Below, one piece after another: positions 8,281-18,523 of a stretch of DNA of 45,544 bases (its first letter is position 1; the number at the start of each line of letters is the position of its first letter). The position numbers were made by a program, and so were the translations under genes. The DNA comes from Comamonas sp. lk (GTDB lineage Bacteria; Pseudomonadota; Gammaproteobacteria; Burkholderiales; Burkholderiaceae_C). The notes beneath the pieces are model-generated. The model saw only the letters and a list, made by a program, of their open reading frames with translations. It was not told the DNA's origin and did no database searches. Where the stretch lies: NCBI GenBank assembly GCA_945865675.1, contig CAMBFO010000009.1, forward strand, positions 1 to 45,544, in the 5' to 3' direction.

Positions 8281-8697
8281 TTAGGAAATGCTCAGTTCAG
8301 CGGCTTTGCTCACTGGCAATTTTTTCGTCAGGCTTAAGTGCAGCACCCCGTGCTCCATACGCGCTTGGCTCGATGCGCTGTCGATTTCCTGCGCAAATTC
8401 ATAAACCGCGCGGTAGCTGCGCGGCGCGCCTTCTTGCGTTTCCACACGCAGCACGGTGTCCTCAATCTGGATGCGCAGATGCTCTTTGCCCACGCCGGGC
8501 AAATCTAGGCTAAAGCTGTAGGCCTTGTCGTCCTCTTGCAGTGCGCTGCCCGAAACTTTAGGCGTTGGCGCCACGGCGCTAGCGCTCAGGTCGCGTACCA
8601 AGCGGCCTACTTGCGCGTGGGCTTTGCTGCGGGTGAGCACATCGGCGGCGGAAAGGGAATGCAACGCCCAGGGGGACGTAGTAGCTGTCAAAAACAT
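8281..8697 (-). CDS. Small heat-shock protein, Hsp20/alpha-crystallin family
   Basis: A 138-residue protein with an alpha-crystallin domain in its second half: FSLDLPGVGKEHLRIQIED, LRVETQEG, a degenerate YRAVYEFAQEID strand, then ARMEHGVLHLSLTKK, which carries the typical 'xxGVLxLxLPK' pattern. Such proteins are ATP-independent holdases in the cytoplasm. The N-terminal arm is divergent, and the C terminus lacks a clear I-x-I oligomerisation motif. It is convergent with tsaD, 11 bases apart, and divergent from the binding-protein gene at 8792. Confidence 0.82.
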   Translation of the reverse strand: MFLTATTSPWALHSLSAADVLTRSKAHAQVGRLVRDLSASAVAPTPKVSGSALQEDDKAYSFSLDLPGVGKEHLRIQIEDTVLRVETQEGAPRSYRAVYEFAQEIDSASSQARMEHGVLHLSLTKKLPVSKAAELSIS

Positions 8698-8791
8698 AAG
8701 GTGGCTCCGTTTAGACTTCGCGGCCCTCGAACTGAGGTCCGCATGCCTTCGAGGTGCGCGCGTTTATGGTGATTTCAAGGTGTTTTCCCCT

Positions 8792-10117
8792 ATGTTTATT
8801 CTTCGCATCAAGGCCTTGAAAAGACCTTGGTTGGCGCTATGTGTGAGCGCTTTTTTCATGTTCTCGCTAGTACCTTTGCCGGCGCAAGCGCAAACGCCGC
8901 AAGCGTCGGTCAAGCTGGCTTTGATCGAGGGCTTGAGCGGGCCCAATGCCAGTGGTGGTGAAGCGGTGTACCGCAATCTGGTCTGGGCTATAGAGCGCGT
9001 CAATGCGCGCGGCGGCGTGCTTTGGGGCAAAGCTTCGGTGCCGCTGGTGCTGGAGCGCTTTGATAGCCAGGGGCAAACGCAAGAGGCGCTATCGGCCTTG
9101 CGTCTGGCCATTGACGGCGGAGCGCGAATTATTTTGCAAGGCAACTCTTCGGCGGTGGCGGCAGCCTTGATCGACGCTGTCAACAAACACAACGCCCGCG
9201 ACACGGCCCGGCGCGTGCTGTTTCTGAACTACTCGGCCGTGGACCCCGCGCTGACCAATGAAAAATGCAGTTTTTGGCATTTTCGATTTGATGCCCATGC
9301 CGACATGCGCATGGCGGCGCTGATGGAATTGGTGAGGGAGGACGCCGCCCTGAAGTCGGTCTACCTGCTGGGCCAGGATTACAGCTTCGGGCAAAGCGTG
9401 TTGCGCGAGGCGCGGCGCCAGTTGGCCGCGCAAAGGCCCGATGTACGTATCGCTGGGGACGAGTTGCACCCGCTTCTACGTATCAAAGATTTCGCGCCTT
9501 ATGTGGCCAAAATCAAGGCCAGCGGCGCGCAAGCCGTAGTAACCGGTAATTTCGGGCCCGACTTGACGCTCCTGGTCAAAGCGGCACGCGAGTCGGGCTT
9601 TGAAGGCACTTTTTATACTTTTTACGGCAATGCGCTGGGTGCGCCCGCAGCCATGGGCGAGGCCGGTGTCGGCAAGGTCATCGCCGTGGCCGATTGGCTG
9701 CCCAATGTGCAGTCGGCGCAGGCTGAAGGGTTTTACCGGGCTTTTCGGGCGCGCTTTCCCAAGCCGGACGACGACTATGTGCACATGCGCATGCAGTTGA
9801 TGGTGGAGGCGCTGGCCCAGGCCATTGGGGAGGTCGGCAAGCGGGCGAATCCCGATTTGACAGGGCCAGAAGCAGCGGGCATTGCCCGCGCCCTGGAGGG
9901 GATCAGCGTCAGCCTGGCCGGCCAAAACGGCAGCATGCGCGCCAGTGACCACCAGTTCCAGCAGCCGCTAGTGGTTGGCGTGATGGAGCGCCAAGGCGCG
10001 CCGGGGGTGAAATTTGACGTGGAAGGCTCGGGTTACGGATTTAAAGTCATTAAAACCCTGAGCGCCGCCCAGGCCCGCATGCCCGAAAGCTGCGTGATGC
10101 AGCGCCCGGCTTCCTAG
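8792..10117 (+). CDS. Periplasmic branched-chain-amino-acid-type ABC transporter binding protein
   Basis: A 441-residue protein with a signal peptide (hydrophobic LALCVSAFFMFSLVPLPAQA, probable cleavage after AQA) and a type I periplasmic binding fold of the LivK family. Family signatures include VKLALIEGLSGPNASGGEAVYRN near the mature N terminus, LVLERFDSQGQTQEALSALR, LGQDYSFGQSVLREARRQL and VVTGNFGPDLTLLVKAARESG. The ligand is unknown. No permease or ATPase genes are adjacent, so it either serves a transporter encoded elsewhere or acts as a sensor. The open frame extends to 8525 but overlaps hsp20 antisense. The ATG at 8792 puts the signal peptide at the N terminus. Confidence 0.87.
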   Translation: MFILRIKALKRPWLALCVSAFFMFSLVPLPAQAQTPQASVKLALIEGLSGPNASGGEAVYRNLVWAIERVNARGGVLWGKASVPLVLERFDSQGQTQEALSALRLAIDGGARIILQGNSSAVAAALIDAVNKHNARDTARRVLFLNYSAVDPALTNEKCSFWHFRFDAHADMRMAALMELVREDAALKSVYLLGQDYSFGQSVLREARRQLAAQRPDVRIAGDELHPLLRIKDFAPYVAKIKASGAQAVVTGNFGPDLTLLVKAARESGFEGTFYTFYGNALGAPAAMGEAGVGKVIAVADWLPNVQSAQAEGFYRAFRARFPKPDDDYVHMRMQLMVEALAQAIGEVGKRANPDLTGPEAAGIARALEGISVSLAGQNGSMRASDHQFQQPLVVGVMERQGAPGVKFDVEGSGYGFKVIKTLSAAQARMPESCVMQRPAS

Positions 10118-10239
10118 ACGCCAGCTGGGGGCATTGCCAGGAATGGTTACAATCATCAGGCTTTGCAGTTCGCGAAGCGCACGTTTGCAGCAGTTCCAGC
10201 CGCACTCGCAAGTCCTTATAGCTATTTACGGAAACACAC

Positions 10240-10506
10240 ATGATCGCATCTGAAATCAAAGCGGCTGTCGTTAAAGACAACGCCCGCCAAGCCGGTGATA
10301 CCGGTAGCCCCGAAGTCCAAGTCGCGCTGCTGACGGCCCGGATCAACGAGCTGACCCCCCACTTCAAGACCCACGCCAAAGACCACCACGGTCGCCGCGG
10401 TCTGTTGCGCATGGTCAGCCGCCGCCGCAAATTGCTTGATTACCTCAAGTTCAAAGACGCTGACCGTTACACCGCACTGATCGCCAAATTGGGTCTGCGT
10501 AAGTAA
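10240..10506 (+). CDS. rpsO: 30S ribosomal protein S15
   Basis: An 88-residue protein typical of S15 throughout ([46 protein letters not shown]). S15 binds 16S rRNA early in assembly of the small-subunit platform. A TACAAT -10-like hexamer lies at 10148-10153, about 90 bases upstream, without a clear -35 partner. The gene precedes pnp, the classic rpsO-pnp arrangement, and is followed by an intrinsic terminator that may attenuate read-through. Confidence 0.98.
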   Translation: MIASEIKAAVVKDNARQAGDTGSPEVQVALLTARINELTPHFKTHAKDHHGRRGLLRMVSRRRKLLDYLKFKDADRYTALIAKLGLRK

Positions 10507-10528
10507 TTTCGGGAATATGAACGCGAAG

Positions 10529-10562
10529 CGCCTGAGTTAGGACACTAGCTCAGGCGTTTTTT
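10529..10562 (+). terminator. Rho-independent terminator or attenuator after rpsO
   Basis: A 12-bp stem with one G-U pair (left arm CGCCTGAGTTAG at 10529-10540, right arm 10545-10556) closes a GACA loop and is followed by six T residues (10557-10562). It lies 23 bases after the rpsO stop, so it can reduce read-through into pnp. Confidence 0.88.
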
Positions 10563-10595
10563 ACTTCGGAGACAAGGAAAGCGGCACGAAGCTGT

Positions 10596-10636
10596 GTCAT
10601 TCCAGAGCAATTTGGCCCCAGGGGCTCTGGAATGGC
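10596..10636 (+). promoter_or_regulatory. Long stem-loop in the pnp leader (candidate RNase III site)
   Basis: CATTCCAGAGC (10598-10608) pairs perfectly with 10624-10634, extended by G-C and T-G pairs to 13 bp, with a 15-base loop that holds a further GGCCCC/AGGG element. No T-run follows, so it is not a simple terminator. In E. coli the pnp leader contains an RNase III-cleaved stem-loop through which PNPase represses its own translation; the position here matches. Function is inferred from position and structure. Confidence 0.55.
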
Positions 10637-10718
10637 ATCGTGGGCTGTGACTTTGAATCCGGGCTTTGGTGAGGTGGCCTGCACCTCCCACCTGTTGAGA
10701 AAGTAATGGAGATACCCC

Positions 10719-12833
10719 ATGACCATGTTTAAAAAAGTTAGTAAAACCTTCCAGTGGGGCCAGCACACGGTCACCATGGAAACCGGCGAAATCGCACGCC
10801 AGTCCACTGGCGCAGTGCTGCTGGATATGGACGGTACCGTAGTACTTGCCACCGTCGTGGCGCGTACCGAAGGCAAAGCCGGCCAGGATTTCTTTCCCCT
10901 GACAGTGGATTACCTAGAAAAAAGCTATGCCGCGGGCAAGATCCCCGGCAGCTTTTTCAAGCGCGAAGGCCGTCCCAGCGAGTTTGAGACGCTGACCAGC
11001 CGCCTCATCGACCGCCCCATCCGCCCCTTGTTCCCCGAAGGCTTCTTCAATGAAGTCCACGTGGTGGTGCATACCGTGTCGCTCAACCCCGAAGTGGACG
11101 CAGACATTGCCGCCATGATTGCCGTCAGCGCCGCTTTGTCGGTCAGCGGTGTGCCATTTAGCGGCCCCATCGGTGCGGCCCGCGTGGGTTATGTCAACGG
11201 CCAATACGTCCTCAATCCCGGTCAGACCGCCCGCAAAGATTCGGTGATGGACCTGGTCGTTGCCGGTACCGAAGCGGCTGTGTTGATGGTCGAGTCCGAA
11301 GCCGAGCAGTTGCCCGAAGACATCATGCTTGGCGCTGTGGTTTTCGGCCACGAGCAAGGCAATATCGCCATCAACGCCATCCACGAATTGGTGCGCGATG
11401 CCGGTAAACCCGTGTGGGACTGGAAAGCCCCGGCGAAAGACGAAGTCATGATCGCCAAGATCGACGGCCTGGCCAAAGACAAACTGGTTGCCGCCTACCA
11501 AATCCGCAACAAACAAGCGCGTACCCAGGCCTGCCGCGTTGCTTATGCCGAGGTGATGGCTGCGCTCAAAGCAGAGGGCGCCGCTTTTGACAGCGTGGCT
11601 GTCGAAGGTCTGCTGTTCGAAATCGAAGCCAAGATCGTGCGCAGCCAGATTTTGGCCGGTGAGCCTCGCATCGATGGGCGCGATACCCGCACTGTGCGCG
11701 CTATCGAAATCCGCAATGGCGTGCTGCCCCGCACCCATGGCTCGGCCTTGTTCACACGCGGCGAAACCCAGGCCCTGGTGGTCACCACCCTGGGTACGGA
11801 GCGCGATGCCCAGCGCATTGACGCGCTGAGCGGCGACTATGAAGACCGCTTCATGCTGCACTACAACATGCCTCCCTTTGCCACTGGCGAAACCGGCCGC
11901 GTGGGCACGCCCAAGCGCCGCGAAATCGGACATGGCCGTCTGGCCAAGCGCGCCTTGGCAGCCTGCTTGCCCAGCAAGGAAGATTTCCCCTACACCATGC
12001 GTGTGGTGTCTGAAATTACCGAGTCCAATGGTTCCTCCTCCATGGCTTCGGTCTGCGGCGGTTGCCTGTCTTTGATGGACGCTGGCGTTCCCATGAAAGC
12101 GCACGTGGCCGGTATCGCTATGGGCCTGATCAAAGAAGACAACCGCTTTGCGGTGCTGACCGACATCCTGGGCGATGAAGACCACCTCGGCGATATGGAC
12201 TTCAAAGTGGCCGGCACCACACACGGCATTACGGCTTTGCAAATGGACATCAAAATCCAAGGCATCACCAAAGAAATCATGCAAGTGGCATTGGCTCAGG
12301 CCAAAGAAGCGCGCATGCACATTTTGGGCAAGATGCAAGAAGCCATGGCCGGTGCCAAAGCCGAAGTGTCCAACTTTGCGCCCCGCCTGTTCACCATGAA
12401 GATCAACCCCGAGAAGATCCGTGACGTGATCGGTAAAGGCGGCGCCGTGATCCGCGCGCTGACCGAAGAAACCGGCACCCAGATCAACATCGAGGAAGAC
12501 GGCACCATCACCATCGCCTCCAGCGACCCGGCCAAGGCAGAAGAAGCCAAGCGCCGCATCGAAGAGATCACCGCCGAAGTCGAAATCGGCAAGGTCTATG
12601 AAGGCCCGATCACCAAGATTTTGGACTTCGGCGCATTGGTCAACTTGCTGCCCGGCAAAGACGGCTTGCTGCACATCAGCCAGATCGCGCACGAGCGTGT
12701 GGAAAAAGTCACCGACTACCTGTCCGAAGGCCAGATCGTGCGCGTCAAAGTGCTCGAGACGGACGAAAAAGGCCGTGTTAAGTTGTCGATGAAGGCCTTG
12801 CTCGATCGTCCTGTACACAACGAACAGCATTGA
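10719..12833 (+). CDS. pnp: Polynucleotide phosphorylase
   Basis: A 704-residue PNPase, the trimeric phosphorolytic 3'-5' exoribonuclease of the RNA degradosome. Both RNase PH domains are present: the first in the N-terminal 220 residues ([40 protein letters not shown]), the second containing [16 protein letters not shown] and the catalytic-site segment [15 protein letters not shown]. They are followed by a KH domain with the GKGG loop ([20 protein letters not shown], from about residue 565) and an S1 domain from about residue 624 ([18 protein letters not shown]). The ATG follows a GGAG at 10708-10711. Expression is likely controlled by the terminator and stem-loop upstream. Confidence 0.98.
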   Translation: MTMFKKVSKTFQWGQHTVTMETGEIARQSTGAVLLDMDGTVVLATVVARTEGKAGQDFFPLTVDYLEKSYAAGKIPGSFFKREGRPSEFETLTSRLIDRPIRPLFPEGFFNEVHVVVHTVSLNPEVDADIAAMIAVSAALSVSGVPFSGPIGAARVGYVNGQYVLNPGQTARKDSVMDLVVAGTEAAVLMVESEAEQLPEDIMLGAVVFGHEQGNIAINAIHELVRDAGKPVWDWKAPAKDEVMIAKIDGLAKDKLVAAYQIRNKQARTQACRVAYAEVMAALKAEGAAFDSVAVEGLLFEIEAKIVRSQILAGEPRIDGRDTRTVRAIEIRNGVLPRTHGSALFTRGETQALVVTTLGTERDAQRIDALSGDYEDRFMLHYNMPPFATGETGRVGTPKRREIGHGRLAKRALAACLPSKEDFPYTMRVVSEITESNGSSSMASVCGGCLSLMDAGVPMKAHVAGIAMGLIKEDNRFAVLTDILGDEDHLGDMDFKVAGTTHGITALQMDIKIQGITKEIMQVALAQAKEARMHILGKMQEAMAGAKAEVSNFAPRLFTMKINPEKIRDVIGKGGAVIRALTEETGTQINIEEDGTITIASSDPAKAEEAKRRIEEITAEVEIGKVYEGPITKILDFGALVNLLPGKDGLLHISQIAHERVEKVTDYLSEGQIVRVKVLETDEKGRVKLSMKALLDRPVHNEQH

Positions 12834-12843
12834 TCAATCAGGT

Positions 12844-12872
12844 GCCGGTTGCCGCAAGGCGGCCGGCCTTTT
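12844..12872 (+). terminator. Weak intrinsic terminator after pnp
   Basis: GCCGGTTGCC (12844-12853) pairs with 12858-12867 through ten base pairs, two of them G-U, around a GCAA tetraloop, and is followed by CTTTT. The T-run is short, so termination is probably partial. Confidence 0.55.
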
Positions 12873-12902
12873 GAACTACTAGCGGCCAAGGGTCTTTAGC
12901 CT

Positions 12903-13898
12903 ATGCAAGTCATTGAGATTTCCAGTTTCGGTGCGCCAGAGGTGCTGCGCCTGGCCGAACGGGCCGCGCCCGTGGCGGCCAGCGGCGAGGTGCTGATCCG
13001 GGTTGCGGCCAGTGGCATCAACCGACCGGATGTGCTGCAGCGCCTGGGCCACTACCCCGCGCCCCCCGGCGCTTCGGATATTCCGGGGCTGGAAGTGGCC
13101 GGCGTCATTGAGTCTGGCGACGCGCAAGCCATGGCTGCGGCGGGCCTTGAGGTGGGCGACCGGGTGTGCGCTCTGGTGGCTGGTGGTGGCTATGCGCAGT
13201 GGTGCGTCGCGCCGGTGGGTCAATGCCTGCCCGTGCCCAAGGGTTGGAGCGATACCGATGCGGCCGGACTGCCAGAAACTTTTTTTACCGTGTGGAGCAA
13301 TGTGTTTGACCGGGGCCGCTTGCAGGCCGGTGAAACCTTGCTGATTCAGGGTGGCTCCAGCGGCATTGGTGTCACGGCCATCCAAATGGCCAAGGCCATG
13401 GGCGCTACCGTCATCGTCACCGCTGGTAACGACGAAAAATGCAAAGCCTGCTTGGCCTTGGGCGCTGACCATGCCATCAATTACAAAACCCAAGACTTCG
13501 AGGCTGAAGTAGCCCGTATCACCAACAAACGTGGTGTGGACGTGGTGCTTGATATGGTAGCTGGTGCGTATGTGGCTAAGGAAGTCAATTGCCTGGCTGA
13601 GGATGGTCGCCTGGTGTTTATCGCAGTGCAGGGCGGAGTGAAGGCAGAGTTCAATGCCGGCCTGGTTTTGCGTAAACGCCTGACGATTACGGGCTCCACC
13701 TTGCGCATCCGTCCCGTGGCTTTCAAAGCGGCTATCGCCCAGTCTTTGCAGCGCCATATTTGGCCCTTGCTGGAAAGCGGCGCGATCCAGTCGGTGCTGC
13801 ATGCGGCTTATCCGGCTTCGCAGGCGGCGCAAGCGCACGCCGAGATGGAAGCGAGCCAACACATCGGCAAAATTGTGTTGCAGTGGAGCAGCCTATGA
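12903..13898 (+). CDS. NAD(P)H-dependent quinone oxidoreductase (medium-chain dehydrogenase, PIG3/Qor-like)
   Basis: A 331-residue zinc-independent medium-chain dehydrogenase/reductase. It has the N-terminal GroES-like domain ([39 protein letters not shown]) and a Rossmann domain with [25 protein letters not shown] is the probable cofactor and a quinone or enone the likely acceptor. No structural zinc cysteine cluster is visible. Its stop codon overlaps the tpiA start (ATGA), so the two are co-translated; this gene-tpiA-secG order is common in Comamonadaceae. Confidence 0.88.
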   Translation: MQVIEISSFGAPEVLRLAERAAPVAASGEVLIRVAASGINRPDVLQRLGHYPAPPGASDIPGLEVAGVIESGDAQAMAAAGLEVGDRVCALVAGGGYAQWCVAPVGQCLPVPKGWSDTDAAGLPETFFTVWSNVFDRGRLQAGETLLIQGGSSGIGVTAIQMAKAMGATVIVTAGNDEKCKACLALGADHAINYKTQDFEAEVARITNKRGVDVVLDMVAGAYVAKEVNCLAEDGRLVFIAVQGGVKAEFNAGLVLRKRLTITGSTLRIRPVAFKAAIAQSLQRHIWPLLESGAIQSVLHAAYPASQAAQAHAEMEASQHIGKIVLQWSSL

Positions 13899-14638
13899 AA
13901 AAGCTGGTCGCCGGTAATTGGAAGATGAACGGCTCGCTGGCGGCCAATGCGGCGTTGGTGCAGGCTTTGCTGGCTGACCGCGCGCAAGCCTGGGGCTGCG
14001 ATGTGGCCGTGTGCGTTCCTGCTCCTTATCTGGCGCAATTGCAATCACTCACGCAAGGCAGTGCACTGGCATTAGGTGCCCAGGATGTGTCCGCCCAGGA
14101 AGGCGGCGCTTTTACCGGGGAAAACTCGGCGGCCATGCTCAAAGATTTTGGAGTGCGTTACTGCTTAGTGGGCCATTCCGAGCGCCGCCAGTACCACCAG
14201 GAGAGCGACGCCTTGGTGGCGGCTAAGGCGCAGCGCGCCTTGGCCGCGGGTATCACGCCTATTGTGTGCGTGGGCGAGACTTTGGCCGAGCGTGAAGCCG
14301 GTGCTACCGAAGCCGTCATCAAGCGCCAGTTGGCAGCAGTGGTCCATGTCAACGGCCATTGCATCAGCGAAATCGTGCTGGCCTACGAGCCGGTGTGGGC
14401 GATTGGCACCGGCAAAACCGCAAGCCCCGAGCAAGCCCAAGCGGTTCACGCAGTGTTGCGCCAGCAGTTACAAGCGGCCAGTGCGAGTGCAGACCGGGTG
14501 CGTATTCTTTACGGCGGCAGCATGAATGCCGGCAATGCCGCGTCTTTGCTGGCCCAGCCTGATATTGACGGCGGCCTGATTGGCGGCGCTTCTCTCAAGG
14601 CCGCAGATTTTTTATCCATTATCCGGGCCGCGCAGTAA
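13895..14638 (+). CDS. tpiA: Triosephosphate isomerase
   Basis: A 247-residue TIM-barrel enzyme interconverting dihydroxyacetone phosphate and glyceraldehyde 3-phosphate. The catalytic set is complete: Lys10 in AGNWKMNGS, His in VGHSERR, Glu in [12 protein letters not shown], and the phosphate-binding [12 protein letters not shown] and GGLIGGASL loops. The start at 13895 overlaps the preceding stop by 4 bp and gives the family's usual length. Confidence 0.97.
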   Translation: MKKLVAGNWKMNGSLAANAALVQALLADRAQAWGCDVAVCVPAPYLAQLQSLTQGSALALGAQDVSAQEGGAFTGENSAAMLKDFGVRYCLVGHSERRQYHQESDALVAAKAQRALAAGITPIVCVGETLAEREAGATEAVIKRQLAAVVHVNGHCISEIVLAYEPVWAIGTGKTASPEQAQAVHAVLRQQLQAASASADRVRILYGGSMNAGNAASLLAQPDIDGGLIGGASLKAADFLSIIRAAQ

Positions 14639-14672
14639 AGCGGAACGAGCAGTTTTTTTCCAGGAGTAGAAG

Positions 14673-15029
14673 ATGAGTTATATGGTTACGATCATCCTGA
14701 CAGTGCAGATGATTTCGGCGATTTCGATGATCGGCTTAATCCTGATCCAGCACGGCAAAGGGGCCGACATGGGTGCGGCTTTTGGCAGCGGCGGCTCGGG
14801 CAGTTTGTTTGGCGCCAGCGGCAGTGCTAACTTTTTGTCGCGTACCACGGCCGTCTTGGCGACGGTGTTTTTTACCGCCACTTTGGCCCTGGCCTACTTC
14901 GGCAATCTGCGCCCCACCAGCAGCGGCAGCGTCTTGGAAGCCTCTAGCGTAGCGGCTCCAGCAGTGCCAGCCAGTGCCGTAGCGCCTGCGCCTGCGGCTT
15001 CGGGCGCAGCCCAAATCCCGGCCAATTGA
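14673..15029 (+). CDS. secG: Preprotein translocase subunit SecG
   Basis: A 118-residue inner-membrane protein of the SecYEG channel. It has two hydrophobic segments (about residues 4-24 and 57-78) separated by the conserved cytoplasmic loop GADMGAAFGSGGSGSLFGASG. The C-terminal 35-40 residues are an Ala/Pro/Ser-rich tail common in betaproteobacterial SecG. The ATG follows AGGAGTAG. It lies downstream of tpiA and immediately before a tRNA-Leu gene. Confidence 0.94.
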   Translation: MSYMVTIILTVQMISAISMIGLILIQHGKGADMGAAFGSGGSGSLFGASGSANFLSRTTAVLATVFFTATLALAYFGNLRPTSSGSVLEASSVAAPAVPASAVAPAPAASGAAQIPAN

Positions 15030-15148
15030 GTCCGCCTAAATAGTCGAAAGTCCCTCGGGAAGCCTTTCTAAATCAGGGTAAACTCGTAGGCTGATCAGGG
15101 CCTCCAGAGTAGCGCAGATGCTCATGGCCTTGTTGTGGAAAAAATGCC

Positions 15149-15233
15149 GCCGTCGTGGTGAAATTGGTAGACACGCTATCTTGAGGTGGTAGTGGCGAAA
15201 GCTGTGCGAGTTCGAGTCTCGCCGACGGCACCA
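15149..15233 (+). tRNA. tRNA-Leu (anticodon GAG)
   Basis: An 85-base cloverleaf with encoded CCA. The acceptor stem GCCGTCG pairs with CGACGGC before ACCA. The D-arm contains AAATTGGTAGAC and the anticodon stem CTATC/GGTAG closes the loop TTGAGGT with GAG at 15183-15185. A long variable arm typical of class II tRNAs (Leu) follows, and the T-arm contains GTTCGAGTC. It reads CUC and CUU codons. Its place between secG and nuoA is typical for this group. Confidence 0.96.
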
Positions 15234-15308
15234 TAGCAAGAGAGCACTGCGTGCCTGTAAGGGTGTTGCAAACAATCAGACTTATCGTCGGACGATCCCT
15301 AAATAGCT

Positions 15309-15668
15309 ATGAATCTGGACCAATACCTCCCTGTTTTGCTGTTCATTCTGGTCGGTGTCGCTATCGGCATCATCCCCCAGGTGCTGGGATATATCCTGGG
15401 CCCCAACCGGCCGGATCAGGCCAAAAACTCCCCTTACGAATGCGGCTTCGAAGCCTTTGAAGATGCCCGCATGAAGTTCGATGTGCGCTACTACCTGGTC
15501 GCTATCTTGTTCATTTTGTTTGACCTGGAAATCGCCTTTCTGTTTCCTTGGGCGGTGTCGCTCAAAGAAATCGGACCCCTAGGTTTCTGGGCGGTCATGG
15601 TGTTTTTGGGCATTTTGGTTGTGGGCTTTGTCTACGAATGGAAAAAAGGGGCCCTTGATTGGGAATGA
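15309..15668 (+). CDS. nuoA: NADH-quinone oxidoreductase subunit A
   Basis: A 119-residue membrane subunit of complex I with three hydrophobic segments. The conserved loop between the first two contains [16 protein letters not shown], whose cysteine lies near the quinone site, and the second segment starts [21 protein letters not shown]. First gene of the 14-gene nuo operon; the ATG lies 75 bases after the tRNA-Leu CCA and has no strong ribosome-binding site. Confidence 0.97.
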   Translation: MNLDQYLPVLLFILVGVAIGIIPQVLGYILGPNRPDQAKNSPYECGFEAFEDARMKFDVRYYLVAILFILFDLEIAFLFPWAVSLKEIGPLGFWAVMVFLGILVVGFVYEWKKGALDWE

Positions 15669-15672
15669 CACC

Positions 15673-16152
15673 ATGATTGAAGGCGTATTCAAAGAAGGCT
15701 TTGCCACCACCAGTTACGACGCAGTGGTCAATTGGGCCAAGACTGGCTCGATATGGCCCATGACTTTCGGCTTGGCCTGTTGCGCGGTCGAGATGATGCA
15801 TGCCGCCGCGGCGCGCTATGACATCAGCCGTTTTGGCTCTGAAGTGTTTCGCGCCAGCCCGCGCCAGTCGGACCTCATGATTGTGGCTGGCACGCTGTGT
15901 AACAAAATGGCTCCCGCGCTGCGCAAAGTTTATGACCAGATGTCTGAGCCGCGCTGGGTGCTGTCTATGGGCTCCTGCGCCAATGGCGGCGGCTACTACC
16001 ACTACAGCTACTCAGTGGTGCGCGGCTGCGACCGCATCGTGCCGGTCGATGTCTATGTACCCGGTTGCCCGCCCACGGCCGAAGCGCTGCTCTATGGCAT
16101 TTTGCAACTCCAACAAAAAATCCGCCGCACCGAAACCATCGCGCGCGCCTGA
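15673..16152 (+). CDS. nuoB: NADH-quinone oxidoreductase subunit B
   Basis: A 159-residue peripheral-arm subunit that holds the terminal [4Fe-4S] cluster N2, the electron donor to quinone. The ligands are visible: the tandem cysteines in [11 protein letters not shown], the cysteine in GSCANGGG and the one in VPGCPPTAE. The ATG at 15673 is 4 bases after the nuoA stop. A longer in-frame start at 15619 would overlap nuoA and is unlikely. Confidence 0.97.
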   Translation: MIEGVFKEGFATTSYDAVVNWAKTGSIWPMTFGLACCAVEMMHAAAARYDISRFGSEVFRASPRQSDLMIVAGTLCNKMAPALRKVYDQMSEPRWVLSMGSCANGGGYYHYSYSVVRGCDRIVPVDVYVPGCPPTAEALLYGILQLQQKIRRTETIARA

Positions 16153-16160
16153 CCCCATCC

Positions 16161-16769
16161 ATGACTTCTTTTTCTGTTCGTCCTGAAGATACCCAGGCTG
16201 CGATTGCGCAGGTGCTGGGCGACAAAGTCAAACGTATTTCGGTAGATCTGGGTGAAGTCAAAGTGTTGGTGTCCGCGCAGGATTACCACGCCGCCGCGCT
16301 GTTGCTGCGCGACAGTGCGGGCTGCCAGTTTGAGCAAATGATGGACTTGTGCGCCGTGGACTACTCCACGTATGGCGATGGCCGTTACGAAGGCCCGCGC
16401 TACTGCGTGGTAGTGCATTTGTTGTCTATCAGCCTGAACCAGCGCGTGCGCCTGAAAGTCTTTGCCCCCGATGACGACATGCCGGTGCTCGACTCCATCA
16501 ACGATATTTGGAACTCAGCCAACTGGTTTGAGCGCGAAGCGTTTGACCTGTTTGGCGTGGTGTTTGAAGGCCATGACGACCTGCGCCGCATCCTGACAGA
16601 CTACGGCTTTATCGGCCACCCCTTCCGCAAAGACTTCCCCACCACCGGGCATGTGGAAATGCGCTACGACGCCGAGCAGAAGCGGGTGATTTACCAGCCA
16701 GTGACGATTGAGACGCGTGAAATCACCCCGCGCATCATCCGCGAAGAGAACTACGGAGGCCTGCACTAA
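16161..16769 (+). CDS. nuoC: NADH-quinone oxidoreductase subunit C
   Basis: A 202-residue, separate NuoC (30-kDa subunit), not fused to NuoD as in E. coli. The family signature occurs at [11 protein letters not shown]-type sequence ([25 protein letters not shown] region, about residues 123-147), followed by GHPFRKDFP. It forms part of the hydrophilic arm next to NuoD. The ATG at 16161 is 8 bases after the nuoB stop. Confidence 0.96.
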   Translation: MTSFSVRPEDTQAAIAQVLGDKVKRISVDLGEVKVLVSAQDYHAAALLLRDSAGCQFEQMMDLCAVDYSTYGDGRYEGPRYCVVVHLLSISLNQRVRLKVFAPDDDMPVLDSINDIWNSANWFEREAFDLFGVVFEGHDDLRRILTDYGFIGHPFRKDFPTTGHVEMRYDAEQKRVIYQPVTIETREITPRIIREENYGGLH

Positions 16770-16781
16770 GCAGGGCTCGCC

Positions 16782-18035
16782 ATGGCTGAAATCAAAAACT
16801 ACACCCTCAACTTCGGTCCGCAGCACCCGGCCGCGCATGGCGTGTTGCGCCTGGTGCTGGAGCTTGACGGAGAAGTCATCCAGCGCGCCGACCCGCATAT
16901 CGGCTTGCTGCACCGTGCCACCGAAAAGCTGGCCGAGTCCAAGACCTATATCCAGGCCTTGCCCTATATGGACCGCCTGGACTATGTGTCCATGATGTGC
17001 AATGAGCACGCCTACTGCCTGGCGATTGAAAAGCTGCTGGGTATCGAGGTACCCATCCGTGCGCAGTACATCCGCGTGATGTATGCCGAGATCACCCGCT
17101 TGCTCAACCACCTCATGTGGCTGGGCTCGCACGGTAATGACTGCGGCAGCTCGACTATTCTGATCTACACCTTCCGTGAGCGCGAAGATTTGTTTGACAT
17201 GTACGAAGCGGCCAGTGGTGCGCGTATGCACGCTGCCTATTTCCGGCCTGGCGGCGTGTACCGCGACCTGCCCGACACCATGCCGCAGTTCAAGGCCAAC
17301 AAAATCCGCAACGCCAAAGGTATTGCCGAGCTCAATTCCAATCGCCAGGGTTCGCTGCTCGACTTTATTGAAGACTTTACCCAGCGCTTTCCGCAATGCC
17401 TGTCGGAATACCACACCCTGCTGACCGATAACCGTATCTGGAAGCAGCGCACCGTCAACATCGGCATTGTCACGCCCGAGCGTGCGCTCAATATGGGCTT
17501 TAGCGGCCCTATGCTGCGCGGCTCTGGCATCGCCTGGGACTTGCGTAAAAAGCAGCCCTACGACGTGTATTCGCAACTGGACTTTGACATTCCCGTCGGC
17601 AAGACCGGCGACGTGTACGACCGTTACTTGGTGCGCATGGAAGAGATGAAGCAGTCCAATCGCATCATCAGCCAGTGCGTGCAATGGCTCAAGGCTAACC
17701 CCGGCCCCGTGATCACCGACAACCACAAAGTAGCTGCGCCTTCGCGTGAATCCATGAAGACCAATATGGAAGGTCTGATTCACCACTTCAAGCTGTTTAC
17801 CGAAGGCTTTCATGTGCCCCAGGGCGAGGCCTATGCCGCTGTTGAGCATCCCAAAGGTGAATTTGGTATCTACATCGTCAGCGATGGCGCCAACAAGCCT
17901 TACCGCCTGAAGATTCGTCCCCCCGGTTTTGCCCACCTGGCCGCGCTCAATGAAATGGCCAAGGGCCACATGATTGCCGATGCGGTCTCCATCATCGGCA
18001 CCATGGACATTGTTTTTGGAGAGATTGACCGATGA
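16782..18035 (+). CDS. nuoD: NADH-quinone oxidoreductase subunit D
   Basis: A 417-residue 49-kDa subunit derived from the hydrogenase large subunit; with NuoB it builds the quinone-binding cavity. Conserved stretches: [16 protein letters not shown] (the loop carrying the quinone-contacting His), [35 protein letters not shown], and the C-terminal [19 protein letters not shown]. The stop overlaps the nuoE ATG by 4 bp. Confidence 0.97.
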   Translation: MAEIKNYTLNFGPQHPAAHGVLRLVLELDGEVIQRADPHIGLLHRATEKLAESKTYIQALPYMDRLDYVSMMCNEHAYCLAIEKLLGIEVPIRAQYIRVMYAEITRLLNHLMWLGSHGNDCGSSTILIYTFREREDLFDMYEAASGARMHAAYFRPGGVYRDLPDTMPQFKANKIRNAKGIAELNSNRQGSLLDFIEDFTQRFPQCLSEYHTLLTDNRIWKQRTVNIGIVTPERALNMGFSGPMLRGSGIAWDLRKKQPYDVYSQLDFDIPVGKTGDVYDRYLVRMEEMKQSNRIISQCVQWLKANPGPVITDNHKVAAPSRESMKTNMEGLIHHFKLFTEGFHVPQGEAYAAVEHPKGEFGIYIVSDGANKPYRLKIRPPGFAHLAALNEMAKGHMIADAVSIIGTMDIVFGEIDR

Positions 18036-18523
18036 TGTCGGATGCCACCCAGGCGCGCTTTGATCGCGAAGTCGCCAAATACCCGTCGGACCAGAAACAG
18101 TCGGCTGTGATGGCCTGCTTGTCCATCGTGCAACAAGAGCAAGGTTGGGTCAGCGCAGACAGCGAGCGCATGGTGGCCGACTACCTGGGCATGGCGCCTA
18201 TGGCCGTGCATGAGGTCAGTACTTTTTACAACATGTACAACCTCAAGCCGGTGGGCAAATACAAGCTCAACGTCTGCACCAATTTGCCCTGCCAACTGGG
18301 TGGCGGCGCAAAAGCCATGGCCCATCTGGAAAAAACCCTGGGCATCCACGTCGGCGAAACCACCAGCGACGGCTTGTTCACCCTGCAGCCTAGCGAATGC
18401 CAGGGCGCTTGTGCCGATGCGCCGGTGCTGCTGGTCAATGACCGCCACATGTGCAGCTTCATGAGCGATGAAAAACTCGACCAATTAATAGCCAGCCTCA
18501 AGCAAGCGGAGGGCGCACCATGA
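18032..18523 (+). CDS. nuoE: NADH-quinone oxidoreductase subunit E
   Basis: A 163-residue thioredoxin-like 24-kDa subunit carrying the [2Fe-2S] cluster N1a. The four ligands are in [11 protein letters not shown] and [10 protein letters not shown]. The N-terminal helical part contains SVVM-type packing before [17 protein letters not shown]. Coupled to nuoD by an ATGA overlap and to nuoF by another 4-bp overlap, keeping the NADH-module subunits in step. Confidence 0.96.
   Translation: MMSDATQARFDREVAKYPSDQKQSAVMACLSIVQQEQGWVSADSERMVADYLGMAPMAVHEVSTFYNMYNLKPVGKYKLNVCTNLPCQLGGGAKAMAHLEKTLGIHVGETTSDGLFTLQPSECQGACADAPVLLVNDRHMCSFMSDEKLDQLIASLKQAEGAP

Noticed and set aside
8525-8791. Upstream extension of the binding-protein gene by 89 codons
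   Set aside because: It would bury the signal peptide inside the protein and overlap hsp20 on the other strand.
10145-10153. TACAAT as an rpsO promoter -10 element
   Set aside because: No acceptable -35 hexamer at 16-18 bp, so it is not listed as a promoter and only mentioned with rpsO.
10914-12830. A 638-codon open frame on the minus strand opposite pnp
   Set aside because: It is the antisense shadow of a highly conserved, codon-biased gene. The product is repetitive in His, Gly and Phe with no recognisable domain, and there is no ribosome-binding site.
16515-17969. A 484-codon minus-strand frame opposite nuoC-nuoD
   Set aside because: Explained by G+C-rich third positions of the nuo genes; no family signature in the product.
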